A stretch of 64,000 bases of DNA from Polyangiaceae bacterium (GCA_016715885.1 JADJXL010000020.1:744001-808000); one strand, 5' to 3'. Shown: positions 1-8,799, numbered from the stretch's first letter. The notes: generated by a model from the sequence alone, not told the origin. Made by a program: numbers and translations.

Positions 1-460
1 GAAGGAGCGTTGCGTTGCCGCTCTTCAAGCAAAGAGCAGCGGAATCGACGGTCACGTTCGGCCGCGCTTCGTAGATCATCGCGATGACCCCGAGCGGGAT
101 GCGAACCTGCCCCACTTCGATGCCGCTCGGGCGCTGCTTCATGCCAAGCACTTCACCCACGGGATCGTCGAACGTTGCGATTTCGCGCACCGCCGCAGCC
201 ATCGCCGCGATGCGCGATGCATCGAGGTGCAGGCGATCGAGCATGGCTTCGGACAAACCCGCGGCGCGAGCAGCCTCGACGTCTTCTGCATTGGCTCGAC
301 GGAGCGCGGAATCATCGTTCGCAGCCGCTTCGAGGCCTTCCGCGATGGCGATGAGCGCTCGATCTTTCTGCGTTCGCGTGGCACGTGCGAGCACACGCGC
401 TGCTGCTCGCGCGCGCACACAGAACTCCTTCAACCGGTCGCTCGATTCGTTGCTCTCCAC
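1..460 (-). CDS. proA: gamma-glutamyl phosphate reductase, N-terminal part (3' end off window)
   Basis: The leftward reading frame that enters from the window edge encodes the first ~153 residues of glutamate-5-semialdehyde dehydrogenase, the second step of proline synthesis (NADPH reduction of gamma-glutamyl phosphate). Seen: the segment around IPLGVIAMIYEARPNVT followed by SAALCLKSGNA, typical of the ProA nucleotide-binding N-terminal region, preceded by a helical stretch ending in FDDPVGEV. A GTG at 458-460 is the most plausible start, since an in-frame stop lies a short way upstream and no ATG lies between; no strong ribosome binding site is visible. The catalytic Cys domain lies outside the window. 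The gene is transcribed away from the lipoprotein gene at 519, leaving a ~58 bp divergent spacer. Family assignment is confident from the conserved motif; the start is less certain. Confidence 0.9.
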   Translation of the reverse strand, partial: MESNESSDRLKEFCVRARAAARVLARATRTQKDRALIAIAEGLEAAANDDSALRRANAEDVEAARAAGLSEAMLDRLHLDASRIAAMAAAVREIATFDDPVGEVLGMKQRPSGIEVGQVRIPLGVIAMIYEARPNVTVDSAALCLKSGNATLL

Positions 461-518
461 AGGGGAGAAACCTAACGCGAGGCGGCGCAGCAGGCCAAGG
501 ACATGCTAGCGTACACAC

Positions 519-854
519 GTGCGAAGTCGCCTGCGCCCGTTCGCTCCTGCTGTGGTTTTCTTCGTCTCGTTCGCTGGCCTCGGATGCATCGGCGGCGACG
601 AAGAAACGCCCGCTACCGCTGTTCCTACGACGACGGGCATTCCAATGGGTGCTCCTGGAGCGGTTGGCGCACACGTCGAGCCGCCCCCTCCGCCATCGCT
701 TCCGCGCCCTCCACGCTCGGAAGGCGTCGAGCAAAAAATCAACCCCGGGACGGGACCGGAACCGGTCATTCCGCCAAGCCCCTTCGGCTCACCTCTGCAC
801 GACGAGCCGCCCTCGACCACCACGAAGAAGAAGCCGAAAGGCACGGCGTTATGA
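519..854 (+). CDS. small proline-rich lipoprotein, unknown function
   Basis: A 111-residue protein with a type II signal peptide: basic start, hydrophobic stretch, then lipobox GLGC with the acylated Cys at about residue 23. The mature part is Pro/Thr-rich with no recognisable domain and a basic tail (TTTKKKPKGTAL). It is probably anchored to the periplasmic side of a membrane. Its stop codon overlaps the ATG of the next lipoprotein gene (ATGA at 851-854), which implies translational coupling. No function can be assigned. Composition is low complexity, so homology beyond close relatives may be hard to detect. Confidence 0.6.
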   Translation: MRSRLRPFAPAVVFFVSFAGLGCIGGDEETPATAVPTTTGIPMGAPGAVGAHVEPPPPPSLPRPPRSEGVEQKINPGTGPEPVIPPSPFGSPLHDEPPSTTTKKKPKGTAL

Positions 855-1072
855 AGTTTGTCTGGGCACTTGCGACGACGGCGATGTTTTTCCTGGCCGC
901 GTGCAGCGGTTCGCCTCGGCCCGCAGGCAAACCGCCGTCAGGTCCTCCCCCCGAATACGAACCGCCCCGCAGCTTCGAATTGCCGAAACCTGCGGGCGAA
1001 GAAGCCCCCGCACCTTCTGCACCTGAAGCGCCTGCACCTGCAGAGCAGCAGCCTGGCTCTGCTACCCCGTGA
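851..1072 (+). CDS. very small proline-rich lipoprotein
   Basis: A 73-residue product starting at the ATG that overlaps the previous stop codon. The N-terminus has a short hydrophobic stretch followed by lipobox LAAC (Cys 18). The remainder is almost entirely Pro, Ala and Glu and looks like a disordered tether. The start was chosen because of the 4-base ATGA overlap and because it places a clean signal peptide at the N-terminus; the same frame is open further upstream but without a sensible start. Function unknown; probably co-expressed with its two lipoprotein neighbours. Confidence 0.55.
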   Translation: MKFVWALATTAMFFLAACSGSPRPAGKPPSGPPPEYEPPRSFELPKPAGEEAPAPSAPEAPAPAEQQPGSATP

Positions 1073-1094
1073 CCGGCGTCATGGGGCAAATAAT

Positions 1095-1610
1095 ATGAGC
1101 ACAAACGATCGAAGCTCGACGCGACGACGGCGCGACAAACGACTTTGCGCGCTCGTGCTGCTGTGCGGTTTGTCCGCCAGCACGTTCGCGTGTTCTCGAG
1201 CGACGACCGATCCGCCGCCGGCAGCTTCGGCAACCGCCGCACCCGAGCCACCTCCGCCTGCTACGCCGGCTGGCCCGGACGAACTCGCGCTCGTCGCGCC
1301 GCTCGTCGTTGGCAGCTCGCTGGGCGACTTCGAGGTGCGCGAAATTCAAGCCGTGCAGAGGGGCGTGCTCAACATCGTTTGTGCCAAGGGCCGATCCGTC
1401 GTTCACCTCTTCATCGCGCTCGCATCCGACAAAGGCCCCGAACCACCGGCCGAAGCGGGCAAGTACGCGATCTTCTACTCGCTACGGAAGGGCGATCCGT
1501 CCGATGCCGAGCGGCTGGCCAAAGCCTTGGCGGAGATTGTCGGAAAACATTCCGACGTTCCCGTTCCGAAAGGCATGACCGAGTTTGTCCCGGTACCCAT
1601 TCCCATCTAG
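1095..1610 (+). CDS. predicted lipoprotein, unknown function
   Basis: A 171-residue protein starting at ATG 1095. The N-terminus is unusually basic (RRRRDKR), followed by a hydrophobic segment and a Cys at about residue 33 (TFAC), fitting a lipoprotein signal peptide. After a Pro/Ala-rich linker, a compact C-terminal domain of ~110 residues follows (from about ELALVAPLVVGSSLGDFEV to the end) with alternating strand-like segments. I do not recognise the fold. It follows the two other small lipoprotein genes in the same direction, so the three probably form a transcription unit. Confidence 0.6.
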   Translation: MSTNDRSSTRRRRDKRLCALVLLCGLSASTFACSRATTDPPPAASATAAPEPPPPATPAGPDELALVAPLVVGSSLGDFEVREIQAVQRGVLNIVCAKGRSVVHLFIALASDKGPEPPAEAGKYAIFYSLRKGDPSDAERLAKALAEIVGKHSDVPVPKGMTEFVPVPIPI

Positions 1611-1634
1611 TGACCTAGCGACTCGACGAGAAAA

Positions 1635-3209
1635 GTGCTAGCGCGGCGCATGCTCACTGGCCGTCGGGACACGATCCTGATTCTGGATTTCGGTTCGCAA
1701 TACACCCAGCTCATCGCACGCAGGATTCGCGAATCCTCCGTTTACTGCGAGGTTCACCGATACGACATCCCCATCGAGCGCATTCGAGCGATTGCGCCTC
1801 GGGGCATCGTTCTGTCGGGCGGTCCCGCGAGCGTTTATGGCGACGGCGCGCCGCGTTTGTCCCCGGATGTCCTCACGCAAGTGGGCGTGCCGATCCTGGG
1901 CATTTGTTACGGCATGCAGCTCATGTCGCAGCTTCTCGGCGGGCGCGTGGAACGAGGCTCCGAAGGTGAATACGGCCCAGCGCTCGTACGCGTTGCGCGC
2001 GCGGCCGGCGTCTTCGACAGATTCGCCGAGGGCGACGTGCTCGATGTGTGGATGAGCCACGGGGATCGCGTGGCCGAAGTGCCGCCTGGTTTTTCCACGC
2101 TCGGTACGACTGACACGACACCGTTTGCCGCCATCGCCGACGACGAACGTCGCATGTACGGCCTGCAGTTTCACCCCGAAGTCGTGCACACCAAGCGCGG
2201 CAAGGACTTGCTCGATGCGTTTCTCTTCGACGTGTGCGGACTCGAGCCCACGTGGACACCCGCATCGTTCGTCGATGAATCGATCGCAGCCATTCGCGAC
2301 AAAGTTGGTCCGGACGCACGTGCCGTGTGTGGTTTGTCCGGGGGCGTCGATTCCTCGGTCGCGGCGGTGCTTTGTCACCGCGCGCTCGGGGATCGGCTCG
2401 TGTGCATCTTCGTCGACAACGGCCTCTTGCGTAAGGGCGAGGCTGAGCAGGTTGTACGGACGTTCAGCGAGCACCAGCATCTTCGCCTCGTACACGTCGA
2501 TGCACGCAAGCAGTTCTTGGATGCTTTGGCAGGCGTCACGGACCCCGAGCAAAAGCGCAAAATCATCGGTCGCGTCTTCATCGAGGTCTTCGACGCCGAA
2601 GCCAAAAAGATCGACGACTGCCGCTTCTTGGTCCAGGGCACGCTTTATCCCGACGTCATCGAAAGCGTATCTGCGAAGGGGCCGAGCGCGGTCATCAAGA
2701 GTCACCACAACGTGGGTGGTTTGCCCGAGCGCATGAAGCTCGGCCTGGTCGAGCCGCTGCGGGAATTGTTCAAGGACGAAGTACGTGCGGTCGGAGCGAC
2801 GATGGGCATTCCGCATCATCTGCTCTGGCGACACCCCTTCCCTGGCCCTGGATTGGCTGTGCGGTGCCTCGGCACCATCACTGAAGAACGACTCGCGGTC
2901 TTGCGTGAAGCGGATGCGATCTTCGAAGAGGAGCTGCGCGCAGCGGGTCAATACGAACGCGTGTGGCAAAGCTTTTGCGTGCTCTTGCCCGTGCGAACCG
3001 TGGGTGTGATGGGCGACGAGCGAACGTACGACGAGGTCATTGCGCTGCGTGCGGTCGAATCGAAGGACGGCATGACCGCGGATTGGGCTCGCATTCCTCA
3101 CGAAGTTCTCGGCAAAACGAGCACTCGGATCATCAACGAGGTTCGTGGGGTCAATCGCGTCGTGTACGATGTGTCCTCCAAACCTCCTGCAACGATCGAG
3201 TGGGAATGA
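1635..3209 (+). CDS. guaA: GMP synthase (glutamine-hydrolysing)
   Basis: Converts XMP to GMP using ATP and glutamine ammonia, the last step of guanine nucleotide synthesis (cytosolic). The class I glutamine amidotransferase domain comes first: GICYGMQ carries the nucleophile (Cys 91) and QFHPEV supplies the catalytic His/Glu. The ATP pyrophosphatase domain follows with the P-loop SGGVDSS, then the dimerisation domain with PFPGPGLAVR; the protein ends TIEWE as usual for GuaA. Length (524 residues) matches the family. A GTG at 1635 lies a few bases after a GACGAG sequence and is used here; ATG 1650 is an alternative. The stop overlaps the ATG of the next gene (ATGA). Confidence 0.97.
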   Translation: MLARRMLTGRRDTILILDFGSQYTQLIARRIRESSVYCEVHRYDIPIERIRAIAPRGIVLSGGPASVYGDGAPRLSPDVLTQVGVPILGICYGMQLMSQLLGGRVERGSEGEYGPALVRVARAAGVFDRFAEGDVLDVWMSHGDRVAEVPPGFSTLGTTDTTPFAAIADDERRMYGLQFHPEVVHTKRGKDLLDAFLFDVCGLEPTWTPASFVDESIAAIRDKVGPDARAVCGLSGGVDSSVAAVLCHRALGDRLVCIFVDNGLLRKGEAEQVVRTFSEHQHLRLVHVDARKQFLDALAGVTDPEQKRKIIGRVFIEVFDAEAKKIDDCRFLVQGTLYPDVIESVSAKGPSAVIKSHHNVGGLPERMKLGLVEPLRELFKDEVRAVGATMGIPHHLLWRHPFPGPGLAVRCLGTITEERLAVLREADAIFEEELRAAGQYERVWQSFCVLLPVRTVGVMGDERTYDEVIALRAVESKDGMTADWARIPHEVLGKTSTRIINEVRGVNRVVYDVSSKPPATIEWE

Positions 3210-3562
3210 GCACCACCGCGACGAGCTCCAGCGTTCTCGAGGCTTTCCGACGACGTTTCTTTCGACAAACAGTCGTCGCGACGGCGTGCGTTTGTCTTGT
3301 CGCAACGGCGTGTGAGCCGACGCGACCCGCGACGGTGTCGCTTCGCGTCGCGGGTAACGTGCCCGACGCGCATGTCACGGTTGACGACCAGTATTTGGGC
3401 GCCTTGGCATACGTCGCCAAGAGGGGCGTGGCGCTGCCTCCGGGACAGCATCGGATCACCGTCGAAAAGACGGGATTTTTCGCATGGGACCGGGTTGTCG
3501 TGGCACGCGAGGGCGATCCGCCCATCAAGCTCGATGTCGTCCTGGTCGAGATTCCCGACTGA
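3206..3562 (+). CDS. PEGA-like domain lipoprotein
   Basis: A 118-residue protein translationally coupled to guaA by an ATGA overlap. It has a signal peptide ending in lipobox VATAC (Cys 36). The ~70-residue mature domain (VSLRVAGNVPDAHVTVDDQY...GVALPPGQHRITVEK) has the pattern of a PEGA domain: a beta-sandwich with a D-D-x-x-L-G turn followed by L-P-P-G-x-H. PEGA domains are usually found on cell-surface proteins. The pairing with guaA is probably positional rather than functional. Assignment to PEGA is by pattern only. Confidence 0.65.
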   Translation: MSTTATSSSVLEAFRRRFFRQTVVATACVCLVATACEPTRPATVSLRVAGNVPDAHVTVDDQYLGALAYVAKRGVALPPGQHRITVEKTGFFAWDRVVVAREGDPPIKLDVVLVEIPD

Positions 3563-3640
3563 GCTAGCGCGTCCCAAGCGCAACAATCACTTGACTCTGC
3601 AAAACGATTCGCTACGGTCCCGCCCTTCCGAGGATCCGAC

Positions 3641-3808
3641 ATGGCCAACACCCCGAAGTGGAACATCCGTTTGCGTCACGAATGGCTTTCGACCCCGCTC
3701 AAGAAGAAGCGAATCAAGCGGGGCCAAAAGGCCCGCATTGGTCTTCTCGATGCCGAGGCGCGTAAGAAGAAGCCCGAAGCTCCGGCGAAGACGGAACAGC
3801 AGGGCTGA
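3641..3808 (+). CDS. tiny highly basic protein (55 aa)
   Basis: ATG 3641 follows GAGGATCCGAC, a fair ribosome binding site, and opens a 55-residue frame beginning MANTPKWNIRLRHEWLSTP. The central part is strongly basic (KKKRIKRGQKAR), followed by an Ala/Lys/Glu tail. This composition suggests a nucleic-acid or ribosome-associated small protein, but I do not recognise a family. Support for a real gene: good RBS, sensible codon use, and a hairpin directly after the stop. The product is too short for confident identification. Confidence 0.5.
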   Translation: MANTPKWNIRLRHEWLSTPLKKKRIKRGQKARIGLLDAEARKKKPEAPAKTEQQG

Positions 3809-3815
3809 CGGATTG

Positions 3816-3832
3816 CCGCGGATGATCCGCGG
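3816..3832 (+). terminator. possible terminator hairpin
   Basis: CCGCGG at 3816-3821 pairs with CCGCGG at 3827-3832 (with further A-T closure) eight bases past the stop of the small basic protein gene, followed by CTTTACGA. The T-run is poor, so intrinsic termination is only plausible. Confidence 0.35.
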
Positions 3833-3876
3833 CTTTACGACAGAGTCCTTTCGCTCGCAATTCACGCACCCCTCGT

Positions 3877-3907
3877 CCCCTCTCCAACTTCGCTACGTGG
3901 AGAGGGG
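3877..3907. repeat. gene-end hairpin repeat, divergent copy
   Basis: CCCCTCTCCA (3877-3886) pairs with TGGAGAGGGG (3898-3907) around an 11-base loop. It lies between two convergent genes (ends 3808 and 3939). The stem resembles the hairpins at 31312, 34552 and the two at 39.8 kb, so this is a diverged member of the same family. It may help end transcription from both sides. Confidence 0.6.
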
Positions 3908-3938
3908 AATTTGCGTTCTTGCGAATTTCCTTGCCACT

Positions 3939-5255
3939 TCAGCGTGGCGTACGTCCCGAAAACCAGTCTCGGTAGTGCTGAAACAGTTTGGCGTACCGAA
4001 CGTACGAGTCGCGGTCCGACGAAAACCGTCGTTGCCATGCATCGTCTTCGGCTGCGTGCGCGGTGTCCGTAAATCCGTAGCGCTCGCGAATTTCCGCGAC
4101 GGACGCGGGTTTGACCGCGATCTCCGCGGCAAACGCTGCGTACACATCGAGCGTCAGCCGCGGGCCTGATGCGGTTGCGGTAAAACCCGCCAGGGCAAGT
4201 GGCGGCCCCGCAGGCTTTGGAGGCGCTGCATATCCCGGCGATGACGGAGCGCCGCCTTGCGCTGCGATCGCCTGAGCCGTGAGCGGCAACGTCGCGGGGT
4301 ATCCGCCATAGGACGGCGTTGCTCCTGGAGGCGGAGGTTGCGGATACTGCATCGAAGACGCCATCGGAGCTGCGGGATACCCTGCCGCAGACGGCGAGCG
4401 AAAAGGCGCCGATGGAGCCGGTGCCGGGACCGGTTGGCCAGGCACCGAAGGCGCAGGCTGCATCTGCGCTGGAAACGGCAGCGCAGGACGCGAAGGCACG
4501 GGCTGAGGTGGATCGGTTTTTCGATCGGCAACCGCTTCCGAGGCTGCTCGTGCCATGTCATCCGGAATGAAGTCCGACCGCGGACGCATCGGCGGGGTCG
4601 GTTCTGGCGTGCGCAAAGGTCTTGGTGGCGGAATGTCTGCAAGAGTCGGCGCGGGCATGCCCATGGGCGGCGTCAGCTCGGCATTCGTCTGCGGTTTTGC
4701 GAGCCGCGGATCAGCGGGCTTCGGTGCACTGACGCCCATCGGCGGCGTCGCTGACGGCGGCACGTCATCGATCCGCTTTGGTGCAATGACGCCCATCGGC
4801 GGCGTGGCCGATGGCGGTGCGGCGTCCTTTGGGTTTGGCGCGGTGACGCCCATCGGTGGCGTCGTCGAGAGAGGCGTCGCGTCGGCGTTCTTTACGTCGG
4901 CGGGCATCTCTGTCGGTGACCGTGGCGTCGGATCGGGCGCCATGATGACGGTGCCCATCGGCGCCCGATGCGTCGGGGGATCCTCCAATTCTCCGGGCGG
5001 AGGACTTGCCTGGTGAACCGGGGCGCGATCCTTTCGTTTGCGCGCGTGAAACGCCGTAAGGTAGCGTTCTTCGAGCGTTTTTCGCTCGGCTTCGGGCCCG
5101 TTCGACATGCGCCCCATCCACATGTCGCGGCTGCGTTCCCAGGTGCTTTCGACGAGCCCCTCGGACCGGAGCACATCAGCTAGCGGCCTTCCTGCCTCCA
5201 CGTCCGCGCAGAGTGCAGCGAACAGCTCGAGCTCGATCTCCGGTTCCATCCGCAT
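3939..5255 (-). CDS. proline-rich protein with duplicated terminal domain
   Basis: A 438-residue cytosolic-looking protein (no signal peptide). Residues ~5-70 and ~370-435 are clearly related: both have E/D-x-[FY]-A-A-hxA-[DE]-h near the start, a helix ending in G-[LF]-x-[ED]-[ST], a conserved W and R before an acidic/basic helix, and an aromatic-rich end. The middle is a long Pro-rich linker containing several near-repeats of TPPMGVxAP (DNA about 4660-4990), then Ala/Pro/Gly-rich sequence. The architecture (globular domain - flexible linker - same domain) suggests a bridging or scaffold protein. I do not recognise the domain by name. It is convergent with the small basic protein gene and divergent from the lipoprotein gene at 5396. 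Confidence 0.6.
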   Translation of the reverse strand: MRMEPEIELELFAALCADVEAGRPLADVLRSEGLVESTWERSRDMWMGRMSNGPEAERKTLEERYLTAFHARKRKDRAPVHQASPPPGELEDPPTHRAPMGTVIMAPDPTPRSPTEMPADVKNADATPLSTTPPMGVTAPNPKDAAPPSATPPMGVIAPKRIDDVPPSATPPMGVSAPKPADPRLAKPQTNAELTPPMGMPAPTLADIPPPRPLRTPEPTPPMRPRSDFIPDDMARAASEAVADRKTDPPQPVPSRPALPFPAQMQPAPSVPGQPVPAPAPSAPFRSPSAAGYPAAPMASSMQYPQPPPPGATPSYGGYPATLPLTAQAIAAQGGAPSSPGYAAPPKPAGPPLALAGFTATASGPRLTLDVYAAFAAEIAVKPASVAEIRERYGFTDTAHAAEDDAWQRRFSSDRDSYVRYAKLFQHYRDWFSGRTPR

Positions 5256-5395
5256 CGGGTGCTGCCGCGGGGCGCAGCGTGACGATACGCCGCATCAGAA
5301 CGCCGGTCGAGGGTGCGAAGCAGTTTTTCGGCATGCCCTGAACGCTTGGGCTTGCACCTCCCCCGGTAAAGCGTGGTACTAACGCAACAACAACA

Positions 5396-6043
5396 ATGAA
5401 CTCGACCATTCGTACCTTCCTCGGTCTTGCCCTCCTCGCCGCCCCGTTTGCAACTGGATGCGCCCGCACTGCGCCTTTTGATCAGATGGATCAGGCTCAG
5501 ATCACGGTCATGCGGTTGACCACGCCGCCGCCCGTTGCGCAGCCTTCGCCAGTCACGGGCCAACCCGGCTTCCCCGGCTTGCCCATTCCTCCCGAGCTTC
5601 AAGCTGGAGCAACGGCAGTTCTGCAGGGCGCGCAAGCCGCTGGCATTCCCATTCCGCCCGGTTTGATTCCGGGGCAACCCGGGCCGGTCCAAACGGCGCC
5701 GACGCAACCTCCGCCGCCCATGTTCAATGGCCTTGCGATCGTCGCGAGCGTTCCTCTGTCGAACGAAGACATGAAGAACGACCTCCTCGATGTGTTCGGC
5801 AAAGAGGACAGCTTCCAAGATGCTCCGCCCTCCCAATGCCCCACGGCGCCGGGCATGGGCATCTCGATGGTTCGTCCGGGTCAACCCAACGTCGACCTTC
5901 TCGTGTCGTTTAGCTGCAGCAAAGCGTTTGGCGTTGGTTTTCCCTGGCCATACAAGAAGGACACGCTCACGACCGAGTCGACGCAGAAGCTGGGCCAGAT
6001 CCATCAGGCACTCTTCGGCGTTCCCGTCGCGCCCGGTTCTTGA
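5396..6043 (+). CDS. predicted lipoprotein, unknown function
   Basis: A 215-residue protein with a type II signal peptide (lipobox ATGC, Cys 22). After a Pro-rich segment rich in Pro/Gly pairs, a C-terminal domain (about 100-210) contains two Cys (CPTAP and SFSCSKAF) that could form a disulfide. There is no recognised family. It is transcribed in the same direction as the downstream Ser/Thr kinase gene (gap 122 bp) and divergently from the Pro-rich protein gene. Confidence 0.6.
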   Translation: MNSTIRTFLGLALLAAPFATGCARTAPFDQMDQAQITVMRLTTPPPVAQPSPVTGQPGFPGLPIPPELQAGATAVLQGAQAAGIPIPPGLIPGQPGPVQTAPTQPPPPMFNGLAIVASVPLSNEDMKNDLLDVFGKEDSFQDAPPSQCPTAPGMGISMVRPGQPNVDLLVSFSCSKAFGVGFPWPYKKDTLTTESTQKLGQIHQALFGVPVAPGS

Positions 6044-6165
6044 TCGTCCCGCCCGAGACGCGCATCTGCGCGCATCGCAGCTTCACTAATTACACGTCCA
6101 AGCATCACCAGTGCTAGAATCGGTCGAGCGGATGTGCGCCCGATGCGGGCATCTCGCGCTCTTCC

Positions 6166-7812
6166 ATGACCCAACCCGAAAAGCTTTCGCCCGGAATGGT
6201 GCTCGGTCGTTACGAGCTGCTCTTGCCCATTGCGCAAGGTGGCATGGCGACCGTTTGGGCTGCGCGGCAAAAAGGCTCACGCGGCTTCCAAAAAACCGTC
6301 GCGATCAAGACGATGCTTCCGGCGCTCTCGGACGATCCCCAGTTCGAGCAGATGTTCCTCGACGAAGCGTCGCTCGCGTCGCGCATTCATCATCCGAACG
6401 TCGCCGAGATCCTCGATGTCGGCGAGCAAGACGACGTCATCTACATCGTCATGGAATGGGTCGACGGTGAAGCACTCAGCGTGCTCACGAAAACGTCGAA
6501 GAAAAACAACGTCACGTTTCCTCAGCGCATAGCTCTGCGCATCGTTCGTCAAGCGTGCAGTGGGCTGCATGCAGCGCACGAGCTGCGTGACGAAAACGAT
6601 CAATCGCTGGACCTCGTGCACCGAGATGTTTCACCTCAAAACATTCTCGTTTCGTACGACGGCATCGTGAAGATGGTCGACTTCGGCGTGGCCAAAGCGC
6701 TGGGTCGAGCAGGTGGAGAAACGACCGCCGGGCAGCTCAAGGGCAAAGTCCCGTACATGTCCCCCGAGCAAGCGCTCGGAAAGAAAATCGATCGTCGCAC
6801 CGACGTCTTCGCGATGGGGATCGTGCTGTATCGCCTGACGACCGGCCTGCATCCGTTCCTCGGCGAATCCGACATCGTGACGATGAAAAACATCATCTCG
6901 CGTCCGGTCCTTCCGCCGCGCATGAAAAACCCGAACTTCCCTGCCGAGCTCGAGCGCGTGCTTTTGACGTGCCTGAAGAAAGACGCCAACGAGCGATATC
7001 AAACCATGCTCGAGCTCGATGCGGCCATCGAGCGAGTGCTCGCAATCGCGGGTGCTTCCGTGGTCGACGACGACATCGGAGCGTTTGTCCGGACCGTCAT
7101 GGGCGACCGCGGGCAGAAGCGTCGAGGAGCGCTCCGCGATGCCATTCGAACAGCGGACGAGCGAGCTGCAGGGATCGCGGCGGCGCCGCATTCGGGTTCG
7201 CCGATGATGCACGAAGGCGTGACGGACATCGCGCTCACGGGCATCAAGACAGGATTGACCGCGTACTCGGCGAACCTCAACTCCATGGCTCCGCAGTCGG
7301 TCATTCCGCCGTCTCCCGAAGAAGCGACCGGCGCAAGCATCGCACACGGCATGCCCGGCTCGATGCTGCCATCCGAGCCGTACGCATTGCCACGCGAGAA
7401 AGGTCGTACGGGCTTGATTGTCGCCCTTGGCGCCATCGGTATCCTCGCGCTTGGTGGGACCGTTTTCGCTTTCCGCAATTCAGCTCCTCAGCCACCTGCG
7501 CCCAATGCTGCTACGGGCGACGGCGTTCCGAGTGCAACACCGGCCCCAACGCCTCCGCCCCCGGCAGCAACTCCGACGGAAACTGCATCCGCTGCGCCCG
7601 TTGCGGATCAAGTCGCCTCGGCCGCTCCGTCGAGCACGGCGCTCGACATCAACGAGCTGCCCTCCGCCGATACGAAGACCGACACGAAAAAAACGGCGAG
7701 CACCAAGAAAAGCGGCGGCGGTCCGACCACGACGACCACGAAGGCCGCACCGACAACCACCTCGACAACCAAGAAAACTTGGGTACCGACAGTTCAGAAC
7801 CCTGGCTTCTGA
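6166..7812 (+). CDS. membrane-anchored Ser/Thr protein kinase
   Basis: A 548-residue kinase. The N-terminal catalytic domain (about 16-290) has a glycine loop (AQGGMATVW), the ATP lysine (VAIK, K48), catalytic loop HRDVSPQN (152-159), DFG (172-174) and MSPEQ in the activation segment. The catalytic loop has Ser where HRDxKxxN kinases carry Lys; I recall this variant as common in myxobacterial kinases. A single membrane helix lies at about 410-430 (GLIVALGAIGILALGG), followed by a Pro/Ala/Thr-rich, then Lys/Thr-rich exported tail. It is thus a Pkn-type receptor with its kinase domain in the cytosol and a disordered outside tail. No regulator gene is adjacent. Confidence 0.93.
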   Translation: MTQPEKLSPGMVLGRYELLLPIAQGGMATVWAARQKGSRGFQKTVAIKTMLPALSDDPQFEQMFLDEASLASRIHHPNVAEILDVGEQDDVIYIVMEWVDGEALSVLTKTSKKNNVTFPQRIALRIVRQACSGLHAAHELRDENDQSLDLVHRDVSPQNILVSYDGIVKMVDFGVAKALGRAGGETTAGQLKGKVPYMSPEQALGKKIDRRTDVFAMGIVLYRLTTGLHPFLGESDIVTMKNIISRPVLPPRMKNPNFPAELERVLLTCLKKDANERYQTMLELDAAIERVLAIAGASVVDDDIGAFVRTVMGDRGQKRRGALRDAIRTADERAAGIAAAPHSGSPMMHEGVTDIALTGIKTGLTAYSANLNSMAPQSVIPPSPEEATGASIAHGMPGSMLPSEPYALPREKGRTGLIVALGAIGILALGGTVFAFRNSAPQPPAPNAATGDGVPSATPAPTPPPPAATPTETASAAPVADQVASAAPSSTALDINELPSADTKTDTKKTASTKKSGGGPTTTTTKAAPTTTSTTKKTWVPTVQNPGF

Positions 7813-7824
7813 ACCGCGGCGCAC

Positions 7825-8799
7825 ATGACGAAATCTTTGGGTGATCTAGGCATCGTCGTTCTTTGCGGCTTCGTCGTCACGGCTGCGGCCATCCAAAGCG
7901 CGGGTGATACGCAGCAAGCGCCGCAGTCGCCCATGCAGCAGCCCGCTACGCCGATGGCTCCGCTCCCACAAGGAGCCACGGAAAAACCCTTCGTCGTCGA
8001 AACGATTCCCACCGGCGGCTGCGACTTCCCAGAACCAACCACGGCCGACTACCTCGATGCGCGCACGTTGCCCCTCGGCAAGGTGCTCATCCCTGCCCGC
8101 ATCACCCTTCCGCCCGACGGTGGCTACGACCTGCTCGTCCACTTCCACGGCGCCGAGCCCGTGCGCAAACTCCTCACGCCGCTGGGCCTCGGCATCGTCA
8201 TCGGCGTCTTCGACATCGGCACGCTTTCTGGCGGCTACGACCGAGCCTTCGCTTCTCCCGGCACGTTCGACTCCATGCTCTCATCGATCAGCCGCGAGGT
8301 GTCCGTCGAGACAAACCATCCCGCCGCTCGCCCTCGAAGCATCATCCTCACTTCATGGAGCGCTGGTTACGGCGCGATCCGTCGCATCATCGCTCCGGGC
8401 CGCGACGACATCGATGCCGTCGTCCTCATCGATTCGCTCTACGCGAGTCACGCGACGGGCACGGTAGAACCGGATCCTGCCGAGCTTGCTCCATTCGCCG
8501 CGCTCGCTCGTTCGGCTTCGCGTGGCGGTCCCGTATTCGTCGTCACCCACTCATCCGTTCAGACGAGCGGCTACGCATCGACCGTCGACACCGCGACGTT
8601 CCTTTTGCAAGACGTCGGCCTCGATGCGGCAATGGACACGCCTCCCGAGGCGGATCCGTTCGGCCTCATCCGCGCACGAGATCGCAATCACTTCTTCGTA
8701 CGCGGGTATGCCGGCGGTGATGCAGCGGCGCATTGTGCGCAGCTCAGGCTCTTGCCCGATATCCTTCGCCGCCAAATCATCCCATCGCTCACTCAGTAG
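7825..8799 (+). CDS. exported alpha/beta-hydrolase-like protein
   Basis: A 324-residue protein with an N-terminal hydrophobic segment (signal peptide or anchor), a Pro/Gln-rich linker, then a ~260-residue domain. LLVHFHGAEP resembles the oxyanion-hole strand of an alpha/beta hydrolase, and LTSWSAGYGAI fits a nucleophile elbow with Ser in S-x-S-A-G. VVLIDSLYASH and RNHFFVRGY later provide candidate Asp and His. The fold call is by motif order only; the substrate is unknown. It starts 13 bases after the kinase stop codon, so the two may be co-transcribed. Confidence 0.6.
   Translation: MTKSLGDLGIVVLCGFVVTAAAIQSAGDTQQAPQSPMQQPATPMAPLPQGATEKPFVVETIPTGGCDFPEPTTADYLDARTLPLGKVLIPARITLPPDGGYDLLVHFHGAEPVRKLLTPLGLGIVIGVFDIGTLSGGYDRAFASPGTFDSMLSSISREVSVETNHPAARPRSIILTSWSAGYGAIRRIIAPGRDDIDAVVLIDSLYASHATGTVEPDPAELAPFAALARSASRGGPVFVVTHSSVQTSGYASTVDTATFLLQDVGLDAAMDTPPEADPFGLIRARDRNHFFVRGYAGGDAAAHCAQLRLLPDILRRQIIPSLTQ

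Noticed and set aside
1638..3305. 555-codon open frame antisense to guaA
   Set aside because: It mirrors codon bias of a G+C-rich gene; guaA itself is unmistakable on the other strand.
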